Notes: generated from the sequence alone by a model not told the origin. DNA of 64,000 nt from Corynebacterium jeikeium (GCF_000738265.1 NZ_JFCQ01000021.1:1-64000), one strand, 5' to 3'; positions 9,834 through 18,254 are shown, counted from the stretch's first letter. Numbers and translations: made by a program.

Positions 9834-9984
9834 TGTCGGAAAAGTTGCACTTCAAAACGCTAGATGTCGGAAAAGTTGCAAAACGTAAATCCTTATCGCC
9901 GGCACCCAACTCGAAAAACTCGCTGACCTGCAGCTTTACATAGGTGAAAATGTATCCCAATAACAAATTGCAACTTTTCCGACA
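9834..9984 (-). mobile_element. Type A inverted-repeat element A2, near-duplicate of A1
   Basis: Terminal repeats are at 9865-9880 and 9969-9984 (120 bp apart end to end), with the outer copy at 9834-9849. The whole 151-bp unit repeats A1 with few substitutions, including the 15-bp spacer between outer and inner terminal repeat. It starts 352 bp after A1, so a segmental duplication or double insertion is likely. Confidence 0.8.
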
Positions 9985-10403
9985 CTTTCCCGTCCAGCAG
10001 TTGCTCTTGAGGTCACCAGCCCACTCCCCCAGCGCTCACACCAATAACAATGCCCCCAGTGGCCCCAATACTCACTTTCACGCATTCAGCACCAGCACGC
10101 CGCGCGGTGCCGGCACCAGCACCCACTCCCACCAGCACCACACCCAACACCACACCCAGCACCAGCACCACGCCCGGCACCAAGCTGCCCATACACCATC
10201 GGGGAGATTCCCGCATCTCGAATTTTTGTGCTTGTGGATAAAGCATCCGTCCGCAGAGAGTTATTCACAGGGCCAAGCCACCCATACCCCGCCAAGCTCG
10301 CTCAAATGCAAGAATGACCGCAACCCCGGATGCGTTGCCGAATCTCTTTATCTCCATCAACTCTTTGAATGGCTACGTAGTCCAGGGAAAACAGGGGGCG
10401 ACA

Positions 10404-11648
10404 GTGAAACAATCCAAGGCACGTACAACAACAGATCACACCGCACAGCAATTGAGCGATAACAGCACGAGCGGCAGCACACACACCAACGCACACACCA
10501 GCACACACACCAGCACACACACCAACACATCCACCAGCACATCCACCAGCACACACACCAGCACCAGCACCAGCGCAAGCAATGGAAAGGCAAGAGCCAA
10601 ATCCACGACCACCCGGAGGGCGCGTGCGGTCACATTTCCCCAGGCACCACCACGCAGGAAGGCCAAGCTACTCCTCGACGTTCACACGATGAACCCCTCG
10701 GAGGCGCGAAAAATGCAGCGACTCGCAGCGAGGGGTGAAGCGGTCAGACTTGCACCTGGAGTCTATATTCCCGCAGGTCAGTGGCGCGAGTTTGAACAAG
10801 ACCCCGACGCAGAAGCAATCAAAGCCCGCGCCAGAATCGCCGCCGAATACATCCGCAGTGGTCCAGCCGTCGTGGCGGGCAAATCGGCGGCCTTCCTCCA
10901 CGGCCTGCCCCTAGAGAAGTTCGGGCCGCCGGAGACGGTGGAGTTGGCGTCACCAAAAAGAAGCCTGATGGGAAGAAACGGCAGGTCAGAGCGCCACCTC
11001 GCTACGCCGGGGCAAGGCCAGCGCGCCGTGCTGATTCCCACAGAGTTCGGCGAAATCTGGACCAGCGGACTGCTGGATACGTGCCACGACCTGGGGCTTC
11101 GGCACTCGCTGGACGACGCAGTCATCGCCACGGAGGCCGCGCTACACACAAAGAAAATCACGTGGCATGAGTGGTGCAACTGGCTTGACTGGCAGAGTGA
11201 ACAGCCAATCCGCCACGGCGCGCAGCGGGCTCGCACGGCGGCGCGCCTCATCACCCGCTACTCCGAAAGTCCGCGCGAGTCGCAGCTGAAGATCCGCTTC
11301 TGGGAACACGGCCTGCCCGCGCCGTTTCAGCAGGTCAACATACTCAACGAGGCCGGCTGGACCATCGGGCGCGTCGACATGTTTTTCGACGTCGGCCTCG
11401 CCATCGAATACGACGGCCGCGAGAAGTACGGCTCCACCGCGCCGGCCATCGAGCGCGCCCTGCTGCAGGAACGCCAGCGCGAGAACGACATCCAAGCCCG
11501 CGGCATCACGCTGCTGCGCATCACGGCGGAAACGTACCACTCCGGCCGCGCAATCGACCAGGTCAGCGAGCATTTCCACGCCCTCGCCGCACGCCCGACC
11601 CGCCCGCCGTGCACGCTCTGGAGCGGCGGCGCGCTCGCCTGGTCGTAG
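10404..11648 (+). CDS. AbiEi-like antitoxin-domain protein with C-terminal DUF559/Vsr-type nuclease-like domain
   Basis: The start chosen is GTG 10404, which has AGGGGG at good spacing; an ATG at 10314 is in frame but lacks a ribosome site. The first ~65 residues are a Thr/Ser/His tract encoded by a CACACACCAGCA-type microsatellite (10480-10580). Then follows an AbiEi-like region (RKMQRLAARGEAVRLAPGVYI, later AEYIRSGPAVVAGKSAAFLHG). The C-terminal third has the DUF559 pattern GRVDMFFDVGLAIEYDG...QERQRENDIQARGITLLRIT, a PD-(D/E)xK-like fold. No AbiEii nucleotidyltransferase toxin is adjacent, so this is a solitary protein of the kind common in actinobacteria. Function unproven. Confidence 0.75.
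   Translation: MKQSKARTTTDHTAQQLSDNSTSGSTHTNAHTSTHTSTHTNTSTSTSTSTHTSTSTSASNGKARAKSTTTRRARAVTFPQAPPRRKAKLLLDVHTMNPSEARKMQRLAARGEAVRLAPGVYIPAGQWREFEQDPDAEAIKARARIAAEYIRSGPAVVAGKSAAFLHGLPLEKFGPPETVELASPKRSLMGRNGRSERHLATPGQGQRAVLIPTEFGEIWTSGLLDTCHDLGLRHSLDDAVIATEAALHTKKITWHEWCNWLDWQSEQPIRHGAQRARTAARLITRYSESPRESQLKIRFWEHGLPAPFQQVNILNEAGWTIGRVDMFFDVGLAIEYDGREKYGSTAPAIERALLQERQRENDIQARGITLLRITAETYHSGRAIDQVSEHFHALAARPTRPPCTLWSGGALAWS
10480..10580 (+). repeat. CACACACCAGCA-type microsatellite inside the AbiEi-like gene
   Basis: Short units built of ACACACCAGC/ACATCCACCAGC, mostly 12 bp, are repeated about eight times and encode Thr-His-Thr-Ser. Gain or loss of 12-bp units would keep the reading frame, so length variation without frameshift is expected. 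Confidence 0.75.
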
Positions 11649-11850
11649 CCATTTCTGTCCTTTCTTATTGACGCCCCCTCGCCTCCACCGACTTCACCTC
11701 CAGCTTCGCGAGCCGTCCGCCCCGCCCCGGCGCGAGCTAGGCGCAAGCCCGGCGCGAGCTAGGCGCGAACTAGAGATAAAAAGAGAATTAATGAACCGCG
11801 CCAGTTGGAGCGCCCAAAGCGTTAGACTCGGTCACGGACGTGCAAGCGTG

Positions 11851-11895
11851 ACTGACGGCACAGTGCAATTAGACACTGACGGCACAGTGCAATTA
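11851..11895. promoter_or_regulatory. Tandem 21-bp direct repeat upstream of acyl-CoA ligase
   Basis: The same 21 bases occur at 11851-11871 and 11875-11895 (24-bp period). Each copy contains the palindrome GCACAGTGC. The pair ends 49 bp before the GTG start of the ligase gene, in a 296-bp gap that otherwise holds only CGCGAGCTAGGCGC duplicates (about 11730-11770). Position and symmetry suggest a regulator binding array. Confidence 0.55.
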
Positions 11896-11944
11896 ACGCA
11901 GCCACGCAGAGCAAATACTCCCCCCAGAACACACGCAGAACCAG

Positions 11945-13798
11945 GTGAAACAGTTGACCAACCCAGCAGGCGACAACGGCGCAGGCACCCCCGCCGGCAG
12001 CGAGGAAGCCACTCCGGCCAGCACCCCCGCCGGCACCAACTCCAGCGACGGCGCAACCGCATCCGAGGCCTTCAACTCCAAGGCATGGCTGCAGCACTAC
12101 ACCCCGTGGACGCAGCACACCATCGACCTCGACGATCCGGCGGAAAACCCCGCGGGCTTCACCATCCCGGAGGTCTTCTGGCACGCGGTGGACACGATCG
12201 GCGAGCGCAACGCCTTCACCTTCTTCGGCAAAGCCACCACCTACGAGCAGTACGGCCGCCAGGTCGCCATCGCCTCCGCAGCCCTGGAGAAGCTCGGCGT
12301 GCAGCGCGGAGACCACGTCGCCATCGCGCTGCCGAACTGCCCGCAGGCCCTCATCGCCTTCTTCGCAATCCAGAACGTCGGCGCGGTTCCGATCCTCCAC
12401 AACCCGCTGTACACCGCCGCCGAGCTGCACCACCCCTTCAACGACCACGGGGCAAAGGTCGCCTTCTTCTGGGACAAGGTCGGCGACGTCGCTGAACAGC
12501 TCCGCCTGGATAGCCCCCTGGATACAGTCATCGCCGTCACCCTCCCCGACGAGATGCCCGCCCCGCTGCGCTACGCCCTGAAACTGCCGATCCCGAAGAT
12601 CAAGGCCATGAAGGACAAGCTCACCGGCCCGGCGCCCTCCGCCGTCTCCTGGAAGAGCTTCATGCGCACGGGCGGAAATGGCGAGAAGTGGCTGCGTGGG
12701 GGCGTCAATAATAAGAAGACCGACCCCACCGACCCCGCGCTGATCCTCTATACCTCCGGCACCACCGGCAAGCCGAAGGGCGCCGTGCTGACTCACCGCA
12801 ACCTCATTGCGAACCTGCGGCAGGGCCAAGCCTGGGTGAAGGGCCTGGGCACCGGGCCGAAGCCGGAGGTCATGCTGGCCGCGCTGCCGATCTTCCACGC
12901 CTACGGTCTGACCATGAACATCACGCTCGCGCCGATGATCGGCGGCGAAATCCAGCTGCTCCCCGCGCCCGAAATGCCGCTGGTCATGCGCGTGATGAAG
13001 AAGAACATGCCCTCCTGGATGCCCGGCGTGCCCGCGCTGTACCAGAACATCATGAAGGAGGCGGCGAAGCGCGACATGCCGCTCTCCGGCATCCGCAACT
13101 CCTTCAGCGGTGCCAGCGCACTGCCCGCAGAGACCGTCCGCGAGTGGGAAAGCTCCACCGGCGGCAACATCGTGGAAGGCTACGGCCTGACCGAAACCTC
13201 GCCGATCATCGCAGGTAACCCCATGGGTAAGGGCCGCGAGGGCTACATCGGCGTGCCTTTCCCCTCCACCGAAATCCGTATCGCCAACCCAGACAACCCC
13301 GCCGAAACCATGCCCGACGGGGAGGCCGGCGAGCTGGTCGTCCGCGGCCCACAAGTGTTCAAGGGTTACCTCAACCGCCCGGACGCCACCGCCGACGCCT
13401 TCTACGAAGACTGGTTCCGCACCGGCGACATGGCCGTCATGGAATCCGACGGATACCTGAAGATCGTCTCCCGCATCAAGGAAATGATCATCACCGGCGG
13501 CTTCAACGTCTACCCCGCTGAGGTCGAGGAAGTCCTGTGCGAACACCCCTCCATCGAGCAGGCTTCCGTCGTGGGCGTGCAGCGCAAGGATGGGTCCGAG
13601 ACCGTCGCCGCCGCTGTGGTTCTGGCGAATGGCGCTGTTATTGACGCCGACGACTTCCGCGACTTCGCCAAGAAACGACTGACCGCATACAAGGTGCCGA
13701 AGGTTTTCCATGCTTTCCAGGAGCTGCCCGCCGACCAGCTGGGCAAGGTGCGCCGCCGGGAAGTGCAGGAGCTAGTCGCAGAGAAAGAACAGGCCTAA
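11945..13798 (+). CDS. Long-chain fatty acid-CoA ligase (FadD-type, AMP-forming)
   Basis: A 617-residue ANL-superfamily enzyme. Motifs in order: P-loop YTSGTTGKPKGA near residue 270, GYGLTETSP, the adenylation core WFRTGD, and the hinge/C-terminal lid KIVSRIKEMIITGGFNVYPAEVEE. The catalytic Lys is in the final part (LGKVRRRE). It activates fatty acids to acyl-AMP and then acyl-CoA in the cytosol. The first ~40 residues are Ala/Gly/Thr-rich and probably disordered; the GTG start has no clear ribosome site, so the true start could differ. It is followed after 3 bp by glfT1, so envelope-linked expression is likely. It is not the polyketide-linked FadD32, whose pks13 neighbour is missing here. 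Confidence 0.88.
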   Translation: MKQLTNPAGDNGAGTPAGSEEATPASTPAGTNSSDGATASEAFNSKAWLQHYTPWTQHTIDLDDPAENPAGFTIPEVFWHAVDTIGERNAFTFFGKATTYEQYGRQVAIASAALEKLGVQRGDHVAIALPNCPQALIAFFAIQNVGAVPILHNPLYTAAELHHPFNDHGAKVAFFWDKVGDVAEQLRLDSPLDTVIAVTLPDEMPAPLRYALKLPIPKIKAMKDKLTGPAPSAVSWKSFMRTGGNGEKWLRGGVNNKKTDPTDPALILYTSGTTGKPKGAVLTHRNLIANLRQGQAWVKGLGTGPKPEVMLAALPIFHAYGLTMNITLAPMIGGEIQLLPAPEMPLVMRVMKKNMPSWMPGVPALYQNIMKEAAKRDMPLSGIRNSFSGASALPAETVREWESSTGGNIVEGYGLTETSPIIAGNPMGKGREGYIGVPFPSTEIRIANPDNPAETMPDGEAGELVVRGPQVFKGYLNRPDATADAFYEDWFRTGDMAVMESDGYLKIVSRIKEMIITGGFNVYPAEVEEVLCEHPSIEQASVVGVQRKDGSETVAAAVVLANGAVIDADDFRDFAKKRLTAYKVPKVFHAFQELPADQLGKVRRREVQELVAEKEQA

Positions 13799-13801
13799 AA
13801 A

Positions 13802-14710
13802 ATGCCGCTGAGCAGGAAAGACACCGTCGCCGCAGTGATCGTCACGCATAACCGCGTGGAATTGCTGGAGGCCTCGCTGCGCCAGGTTGCAAACCAGGAG
13901 GGCGCGGAGGTCGCACACGTGGTGGTCGTGGATAACGGCAACGACCCGGCGGTGCGCGAGCTGGTGGAAGCGGTGTGCGGGTCGCGGGCGCACTACGTGG
14001 GATCCGCGACGAACCTGGGTGGCGCGGGTGGTTTTGCACTGGGATTCCTGACGGCGCTGTCCCTGGGTGCCGACGCGATCTGGTGCGCCGACGACGACGG
14101 GCGGCCAGCCGACGAACACGTTCTGGCCACCCTGCAGGAAGTTGCCGAGCGCGAGGGGCTGGAGGAAATCAGCCCGGTCGTGTGCAACATCGAAGATCCG
14201 GAGCGGCTGGCCTTTCCTCTGCGCCAGGGGTTGGTGTGGCGGCGGACGCTATCCGAGCTGGAAGGTTCTTTCCTGCCGGGGATTGCCAGCCTGTTTAACG
14301 GCGCGCTGATCAGTGCACGGGCGATGGAGATAATTGGCGTTCCCGACTATCGACTGTTCATCCGTGGCGACGAAGTGGAATACCACCGCCGCCTTGTCCG
14401 CAGCGGCCTTCCCTTTGGAACGTGCCTGACCTGCGCTTACCTGCACCCCGACGGATCGGACGAGTTCAAGCCGATCCTCGGCGGGAAGATGCACACGCAG
14501 TACCCGGACAACGAATTCAAGCGTTACTTCACGTACCGCAACCGCGGGTACATCATGAGCCAGCCGGGCATGCGCAAGCTGCTGCCACAGGAGTACGCCC
14601 GCTTCGGCTGGTTCTTCCTAGTGCAGAAAAAGGACCCGAAGGGGTTCGCCGAGTGGCTACGACTGCACGCGCTCGGCCGGCGCGAGCAGTTCCGCCGGCC
14701 GAAGTTCTAA
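13802..14710 (+). CDS. glfT1: Galactofuranosyltransferase GlfT1
   Basis: A 302-residue GT2 enzyme: N-terminal AAVIVTHNRVELLEASL nucleotide-binding segment, HVVVVDNGND, and the metal-binding CADDDGRP at residues 96-102 (DDD). The later RGDEVEYHRRLVRSG segment fits the catalytic base region of GlfT proteins. GlfT1 (Rv3782-type) adds the first two galactofuranose units to decaprenyl-PP-GlcNAc-Rha at the cytoplasmic face, before galactan elongation and export by Wzm/Wzt. It begins 3 bp after the ligase stop, so the two are an operon. Identity rests on family motifs plus the surrounding wzm/wzt and dprE genes. Confidence 0.88.
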   Translation: MPLSRKDTVAAVIVTHNRVELLEASLRQVANQEGAEVAHVVVVDNGNDPAVRELVEAVCGSRAHYVGSATNLGGAGGFALGFLTALSLGADAIWCADDDGRPADEHVLATLQEVAEREGLEEISPVVCNIEDPERLAFPLRQGLVWRRTLSELEGSFLPGIASLFNGALISARAMEIIGVPDYRLFIRGDEVEYHRRLVRSGLPFGTCLTCAYLHPDGSDEFKPILGGKMHTQYPDNEFKRYFTYRNRGYIMSQPGMRKLLPQEYARFGWFFLVQKKDPKGFAEWLRLHALGRREQFRRPKF

Positions 14711-14791
14711 GCAACTTTTTAAGCACACACACCGACTTCCATTTTCCTTTTATCCCGGCCACGGGCGTAGTCTAAAGAGACTGTCGCGGTG

Positions 14792-14843
14792 CCAATGCAC
14801 AATGTCATTGCACAATGCCAATGCAAAATGGCATTGCAAAATC
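14792..14843. promoter_or_regulatory. Tandem 26-bp imperfect palindromic repeat upstream of GtrA operon
   Basis: Two similar 26-bp units start at 14792 and 14818. The first contains CAATG-T-CATTG (14800-14810); the second contains AATGGCATT, and CAATGCCA at 14813-14820 pairs with TGGCATTG at 14829-14836. The array lies about 65 bp before the GtrA start. It may be an operator or simply a small hairpin repeat. Confidence 0.5.
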
Positions 14844-14908
14844 CAGCAAACCAAAGCAAACCCCCGGCACCGCCTTGCACCACCTAGCCGAGGATAAAGT
14901 TAGCCGAA

Positions 14909-15583
14909 GTGACCGTGTCCGAAACCCAAACGACCCCTAGTGCTGAGCCCACCGGGCCCGCTGACGACGTAGGCGTCAATAAGAAAAACGCCGAAGGCGC
15001 CGCTCCTTCCCGAGCCCGCCGTCACCGCCACGTCGCGCGGCAGTTCATCCAATTCGGACTGGTCGGCGCGTCGGGATTCGTGGTAAACCAGGCGATTTTC
15101 GTGCTGTCGAAGAAGCTCGCGGAGTCTGGCTGGGATATTCATGTGCAGGATGCGTTCCTGAACCTCCTCGGCAGCCAATACCATTTGCGCTGGTACCACG
15201 TGTTTTCCGTGATCGCGTTCCTGCTGGCTAACATTTGGAACTTCTGCCTGAACCGCTACTGGACTTTCCGCCACGAGCCGAAACGCGCCTGGTGGAAGCA
15301 GCTGCCGCAGTTCATGGCCGTGGGAGTGTTCGGGCTGCTGATCACGCTGGTGGTCTCGACGGCGCTGGTGAATCCGGAGTCGCCGATCGCGCTGCCGCAC
15401 GACATTTTCGATAACTCGACGGGGCTGCGCACGCGCGCGTACTGGGGCAATTTCATCGGCGTGATCCTGGCGGTTCCGGCGAACTTCCTGTTCAACAAGC
15501 TGTGGACGTTCCGCTCTGCCCCGCGCGAGCCGAACCGGGTGGTGCGCGTGGTCGAGCCGCGGAGTGACGGTGCGGATGACTAG
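14909..15583 (+). CDS. GtrA-family membrane protein
   Basis: A 224-residue protein with four predicted helices. The GtrA signature is clear: RQFIQFGLVGASGFVVNQAIF, then FLLANIWNFCLNRYWTFRHEPK, and a final PANFLFNKLWTFRSAPREPN. GtrA proteins move or aid movement of polyprenyl-phosphate sugars; the mycobacterial homologue beside dprE1 (Rv3789) has been linked to decaprenyl-phosphoryl-arabinose handling or to recruiting an arabinosyltransferase. The GTG start at 14909 lacks a strong ribosome site; a second GTG at 14915 is possible. It overlaps the next GtrA gene by about 20 bp. Confidence 0.85.
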   Translation: MTVSETQTTPSAEPTGPADDVGVNKKNAEGAAPSRARRHRHVARQFIQFGLVGASGFVVNQAIFVLSKKLAESGWDIHVQDAFLNLLGSQYHLRWYHVFSVIAFLLANIWNFCLNRYWTFRHEPKRAWWKQLPQFMAVGVFGLLITLVVSTALVNPESPIALPHDIFDNSTGLRTRAYWGNFIGVILAVPANFLFNKLWTFRSAPREPNRVVRVVEPRSDGADD

Positions 15584-16130
15584 CCCTTCTTCTAATGACG
15601 CCCCCTCGCCGCAACAGGCCGGCGGTACCAGCCGGGCCGGGCAGGCCGGTGGTGCTGGCCGGTCGGGTCAGGCCGGTGGCGCTAGCGCGGGTTCTGGCGC
15701 GGCCGGGCAGGCAACGCACACCAGCCGGGCGCAGCAAATGCTCCAGTCACAGCTGGTGAAGTTTGTGCTGGTCGGAGGCTTCAGCGCCATCGTCGACTTC
15801 GGCTCGACGGCGCTGTTCACCTTCGCGTTTGGCTTGAGCGATGGCGTGGCGAAGGCACTGGGATTCGTGCTGGGAACCCTGACGGCGTATTTCATCAACC
15901 GTCGGTGGACTTTCCAGGCGGAGCCGAGTGGGCGTCGATTTGCAATAACCATGGCGACCTACGGCCTGACCTTTGCGGTGCAGTGGGGGCTGTACAAGGT
16001 GTCGATCCCGTGGCTGGAAGGCTTCGACCTGAATGCGTTCTGGGTGCGTGCGATCAGTTTTGTGATTGCGCAGGGCACGGCGACGGTGCTGAACTTCCTG
16101 ATCCAGAAGTTCCTGATTTTCAAGCGCTAG
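15564..16130 (+). CDS. Second GtrA-family membrane protein
   Basis: A 188-residue paralogue of the upstream gene. A Gly/Ala/Gln/Ser-rich N-terminal stretch of about 50 residues precedes the GtrA domain, SQLVKFVLVGGFSAIVDFGSTALF ... GTLTAYFINRRWTFQAEPSG ... FLIQKFLIFKR, with four helices. Either GTG 15564 or ATG 15576 could start it; the ATG overlaps the upstream stop as ATGACTAG. Two adjacent, overlapping GtrA genes suggest a heteromeric complex for a polyprenyl-linked sugar, but that is inference. A 32-bp tandem repeat begins 10 bp after the stop. Confidence 0.82.
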   Translation: MTVRMTSPSSNDAPSPQQAGGTSRAGQAGGAGRSGQAGGASAGSGAAGQATHTSRAQQMLQSQLVKFVLVGGFSAIVDFGSTALFTFAFGLSDGVAKALGFVLGTLTAYFINRRWTFQAEPSGRRFAITMATYGLTFAVQWGLYKVSIPWLEGFDLNAFWVRAISFVIAQGTATVLNFLIQKFLIFKR

Positions 16131-16140
16131 CTGGGCTTCG

Positions 16141-16236
16141 CCTCTGCCTCTGCCCCGCCGGCTCTGGCCTCGCCTCTGCCTCTGCCCCGCCGGCTCTGGC
16201 CTCGCCTCTGTCTCTGCCCCGCCGGCTCTGGCCTCG
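16141..16236. repeat. 32-bp tandem repeat, three copies
   Basis: Units start at 16141, 16173 and 16205, each beginning CCTCTG and ending GCTCTGGCCTCG, with one substitution in the third. The array begins just after the GtrA stop codon. Confidence 0.9.
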
Positions 16237-16344
16237 CCTCTGCAGTCACTCCAAGCTCTCCAATCACTCCAGCCCCTTTCATGTCTTGATGTGAGGCATT
16301 ATGAGGCAACGTGAGGCAAGCTCAGCCACTCCCGGATGCTTAAA

Positions 16345-16495
16345 TGTCGGAAATGTTGCATTTTGTTATTGACCTCCATTTCCAACTTTGTAAACCTGCA
16401 GTTCAGAGCGTTTTCCCAGTCTTCCTCAAACTACACCCGGGAACGTTTTGCAACTTTTCCGACATTTGACAACTGGGACTGCAACTTTTCCGACA
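16345..16495 (+). mobile_element. Type A inverted-repeat element A3 with outer terminal repeat
   Basis: The 120-bp element spans 16345-16464. Its left terminal repeat has one mismatch (TGTCGGAAATGTTGCA); the right is exact. An extra TGCAACTTTTCCGACA lies at 16480-16495, again 31 bp on. The core reads CTGCAGTTCAGAG, forward orientation. Confidence 0.8.
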
Positions 16496-16529
16496 GTTAA
16501 GACCCTAAGCAGCTCCGCCGAGGCCCGAA

Positions 16530-16773
16530 TGTCGTTAGAACGGGAATCTTGCGCTATTTGAGGTCCTCCGGGGGCTCCGCCGAGGCCCAAATGTCGTTAG
16601 AACGGGAATCCGTTATTGGAAGTGATTTGCAAATCTGCAAAAGCGCAGGTCAGAGAGTTGCGGAATTTTGCAAGGAGTTGCGGGCGCCGACAGATTCCCG
16701 TTCTAACGACATTGCAACCCGCCGGGCGCCCTGTTGGGCCTGTTTTGGCCGACAGATTCCCGTTCTAACGACA
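16530..16773 (+). mobile_element. Type B inverted-repeat element B1 with outer terminal repeats on both sides
   Basis: The 120-bp element at 16592-16711 is bounded by TGTCGTTAGAACGGGAATC and its exact inverse (16693-16711). Further copies lie at 16530-16548 and 16755-16773, each exactly 62 bp outside. The flanking bases of inner and outer copies are also duplicated (CTCCGCCGAGGCCC on the left, TTGCAACCCGCCGGG on the right). The core GCGCAGGTCAGAGAG matches type A. Confidence 0.8.
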
Positions 16774-16829
16774 TTGCAACCCGCCGGGAGGCGCAAGCCT
16801 GGCCAGGTCGGCGGGCAGCGAAAGCCGGG

Positions 16830-18116
16830 CTACAGCTGCAGGATGAAGCGGTACATCTCCAGCCGCTCCAGCACCGAGCACTGCGGAACCAACGGAACCG
16901 TCTGATCATCGGGCTGACGCTCCCATTTGCAAGCCCCCACCTGCGCCAAGATGCGCCCGGTCCGCCGCGACAGCCATTTGATTTCGCTGGCGCTGAGGGC
17001 GTCCGTACCAAGGGCAGTTTCAGTCGGCGGCAGCTTCGCGTCCGCGCGCGTGTAACCGAGTGCCGACATGAAGGCCTCGCTGACCTCGTCGGTTTCCGCA
17101 TCAACCAGGGTCGACAGGGCGATGATCCGCGCCCACGCGGCGGCGCGCCCGATTTTGCTTTTCTCGATCGGCGCGTCGGCCAGCAGCTCGGCGGCGTGCT
17201 CGGAGACGTTGGCGGGCCGCTCCAGATCCAGCGCCTGCAGCAGCGGAATGAACTCGTACATAGCCCCGTCGCGCAGCAGTTCGCGCAGCTCAGGATCAAC
17301 TTCGGCAAGAACCTGCTCGACGGTATCCTCGCCAGCCAGCGCCACATTCACCTCGGTGATGTCGACCATCGCCGGGATTCCGGCAGGGTGCAGGTGCGCG
17401 GCGAGCTCGTCTTCCTGATTTTTATCGACGCCACCCGCCTCCGCCGCATCACCATCAGCATCGCTGAGGAAGTCGGCGGCGAGGAGGACTGCTTCGGCGT
17501 TGGTATCGCCGGGCGTGTCAGCGGAGGAGCCGAAGAGGGAGTTGGAGGATCCGAAAGGATTGTCGGCCGAGACGGCGAAGGGGGAGTCGTAGGCGGAGTC
17601 GAGCTCCTCGTGCCGGGTGGTGGTGTCGGTGACGGTGATGCTGAAGTCGTAGCCTTCGACCTTCAGCACGCCGATGGTTCCGCGGCGGAAGATATCGCTG
17701 AGAGCAGTGCCGATGGAGTTGGCTCCCTTGGCGTAGACGCGGACGCGGCCGGCGGTGCGGGCGCGGAAGCTCCAGGTTGGGGCGCTGGGCGTGCCAGTAC
17801 TAGTGCCAGTAGTGCCAGCGCCAGCAAAGCCGGCGGTGGCAGGCTCGCCGTTGTCGGCGGCCTGATCTTCCAGCGCGCCCCGATCTTCCCGCGCGACGTA
17901 GCGCGTGGGGTGCGCCTCGGGCACCCGGTTGACGGCCTCTGGCCAGCGGAAACTCGTGAGGATTGCGTCGGCGAAATCGGCCACGCTCATGGCGCCGGAG
18001 ACGCTGAGCAGGCGCGAGTACCTCCCCACGCTGGGGTAGTGGTGCTCCACTGCCACGGTGAATGCTGTGGTTTGTGCCCTGAATTCCCTGTTCATCCCCA
18101 TCCCCCGTGTGGACAT
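16830..18116 (-). CDS. Hypothetical protein, weak resemblance to pRiA4b ORF-3-like domain
   Basis: I do not recognise this with certainty. From ATG 18116 (G-rich ribosome site GGGGG) it encodes 428 residues; an in-frame ATG at 18230 exists without a ribosome site. The N-terminal part, FTVAVEHHYPSVGRYSRLLS then MSVADFADAILTSFRW, and the later SDIFRRGTIGVLKVEGYDFS have the pattern of pRiA4b ORF-3 domains (R-x-L-x-V-x-x-x-x-T-L-x-x-L-H-x-x-I-x-x-x-F-x-W and YDFGD-like). The middle is Asp/Ala/Ser-rich and acidic. The C-terminal ~150 residues are helical, without known motif. It follows another hypothetical gene on the same strand and probably shares its transcript. Confidence 0.65.
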   Translation of the reverse strand: MSTRGMGMNREFRAQTTAFTVAVEHHYPSVGRYSRLLSVSGAMSVADFADAILTSFRWPEAVNRVPEAHPTRYVAREDRGALEDQAADNGEPATAGFAGAGTTGTSTGTPSAPTWSFRARTAGRVRVYAKGANSIGTALSDIFRRGTIGVLKVEGYDFSITVTDTTTRHEELDSAYDSPFAVSADNPFGSSNSLFGSSADTPGDTNAEAVLLAADFLSDADGDAAEAGGVDKNQEDELAAHLHPAGIPAMVDITEVNVALAGEDTVEQVLAEVDPELRELLRDGAMYEFIPLLQALDLERPANVSEHAAELLADAPIEKSKIGRAAAWARIIALSTLVDAETDEVSEAFMSALGYTRADAKLPPTETALGTDALSASEIKWLSRRTGRILAQVGACKWERQPDDQTVPLVPQCSVLERLEMYRFILQL

Positions 18117-18254
18117 GACCCCCAGGCTTTCCTGTGTCCAACCGGCTCTGCTGCCCTCCGCCCGCGCAGCACCAGAACCGCCAGCGGATTCATACCCGCC
18201 GACGGCTCTGATGAGGGGTGTGGGTTTCATGGGTTTAAGCGTAACCGCGCCCGG

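Larger units (their letters stand above)
9300..10403. other. Repeat-rich intergenic region with two type A elements
   Basis: Between wzt and the AbiEi-like gene lie a degenerate C/T/G-rich low-complexity stretch (9300-9450), two near-identical 151-bp units (9482-9632 and 9834-9984), CACCA-rich low-complexity DNA (about 10100-10180), and two DnaA-box-like 9-mers: TGTGGATAA at 10233-10241 and TTATTCACA at 10261-10269. No convincing protein gene is visible apart from the small frames inside the elements. Confidence 0.7.
16131..16829. other. Repeat-only intergenic region
   Basis: Seven hundred bp contain, in order, a three-copy 32-bp tandem repeat, a type A element with outer copy, and a type B element with outer copies on both sides. 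No gene beyond the small frames inside the elements is supported. Confidence 0.75.

Noticed and set aside
11822-13711. 629-residue minus-strand frame across the acyl-CoA ligase
   Set aside because: Val/Gly/Asp/Gln-rich shadow; the opposite strand has all ligase motifs.
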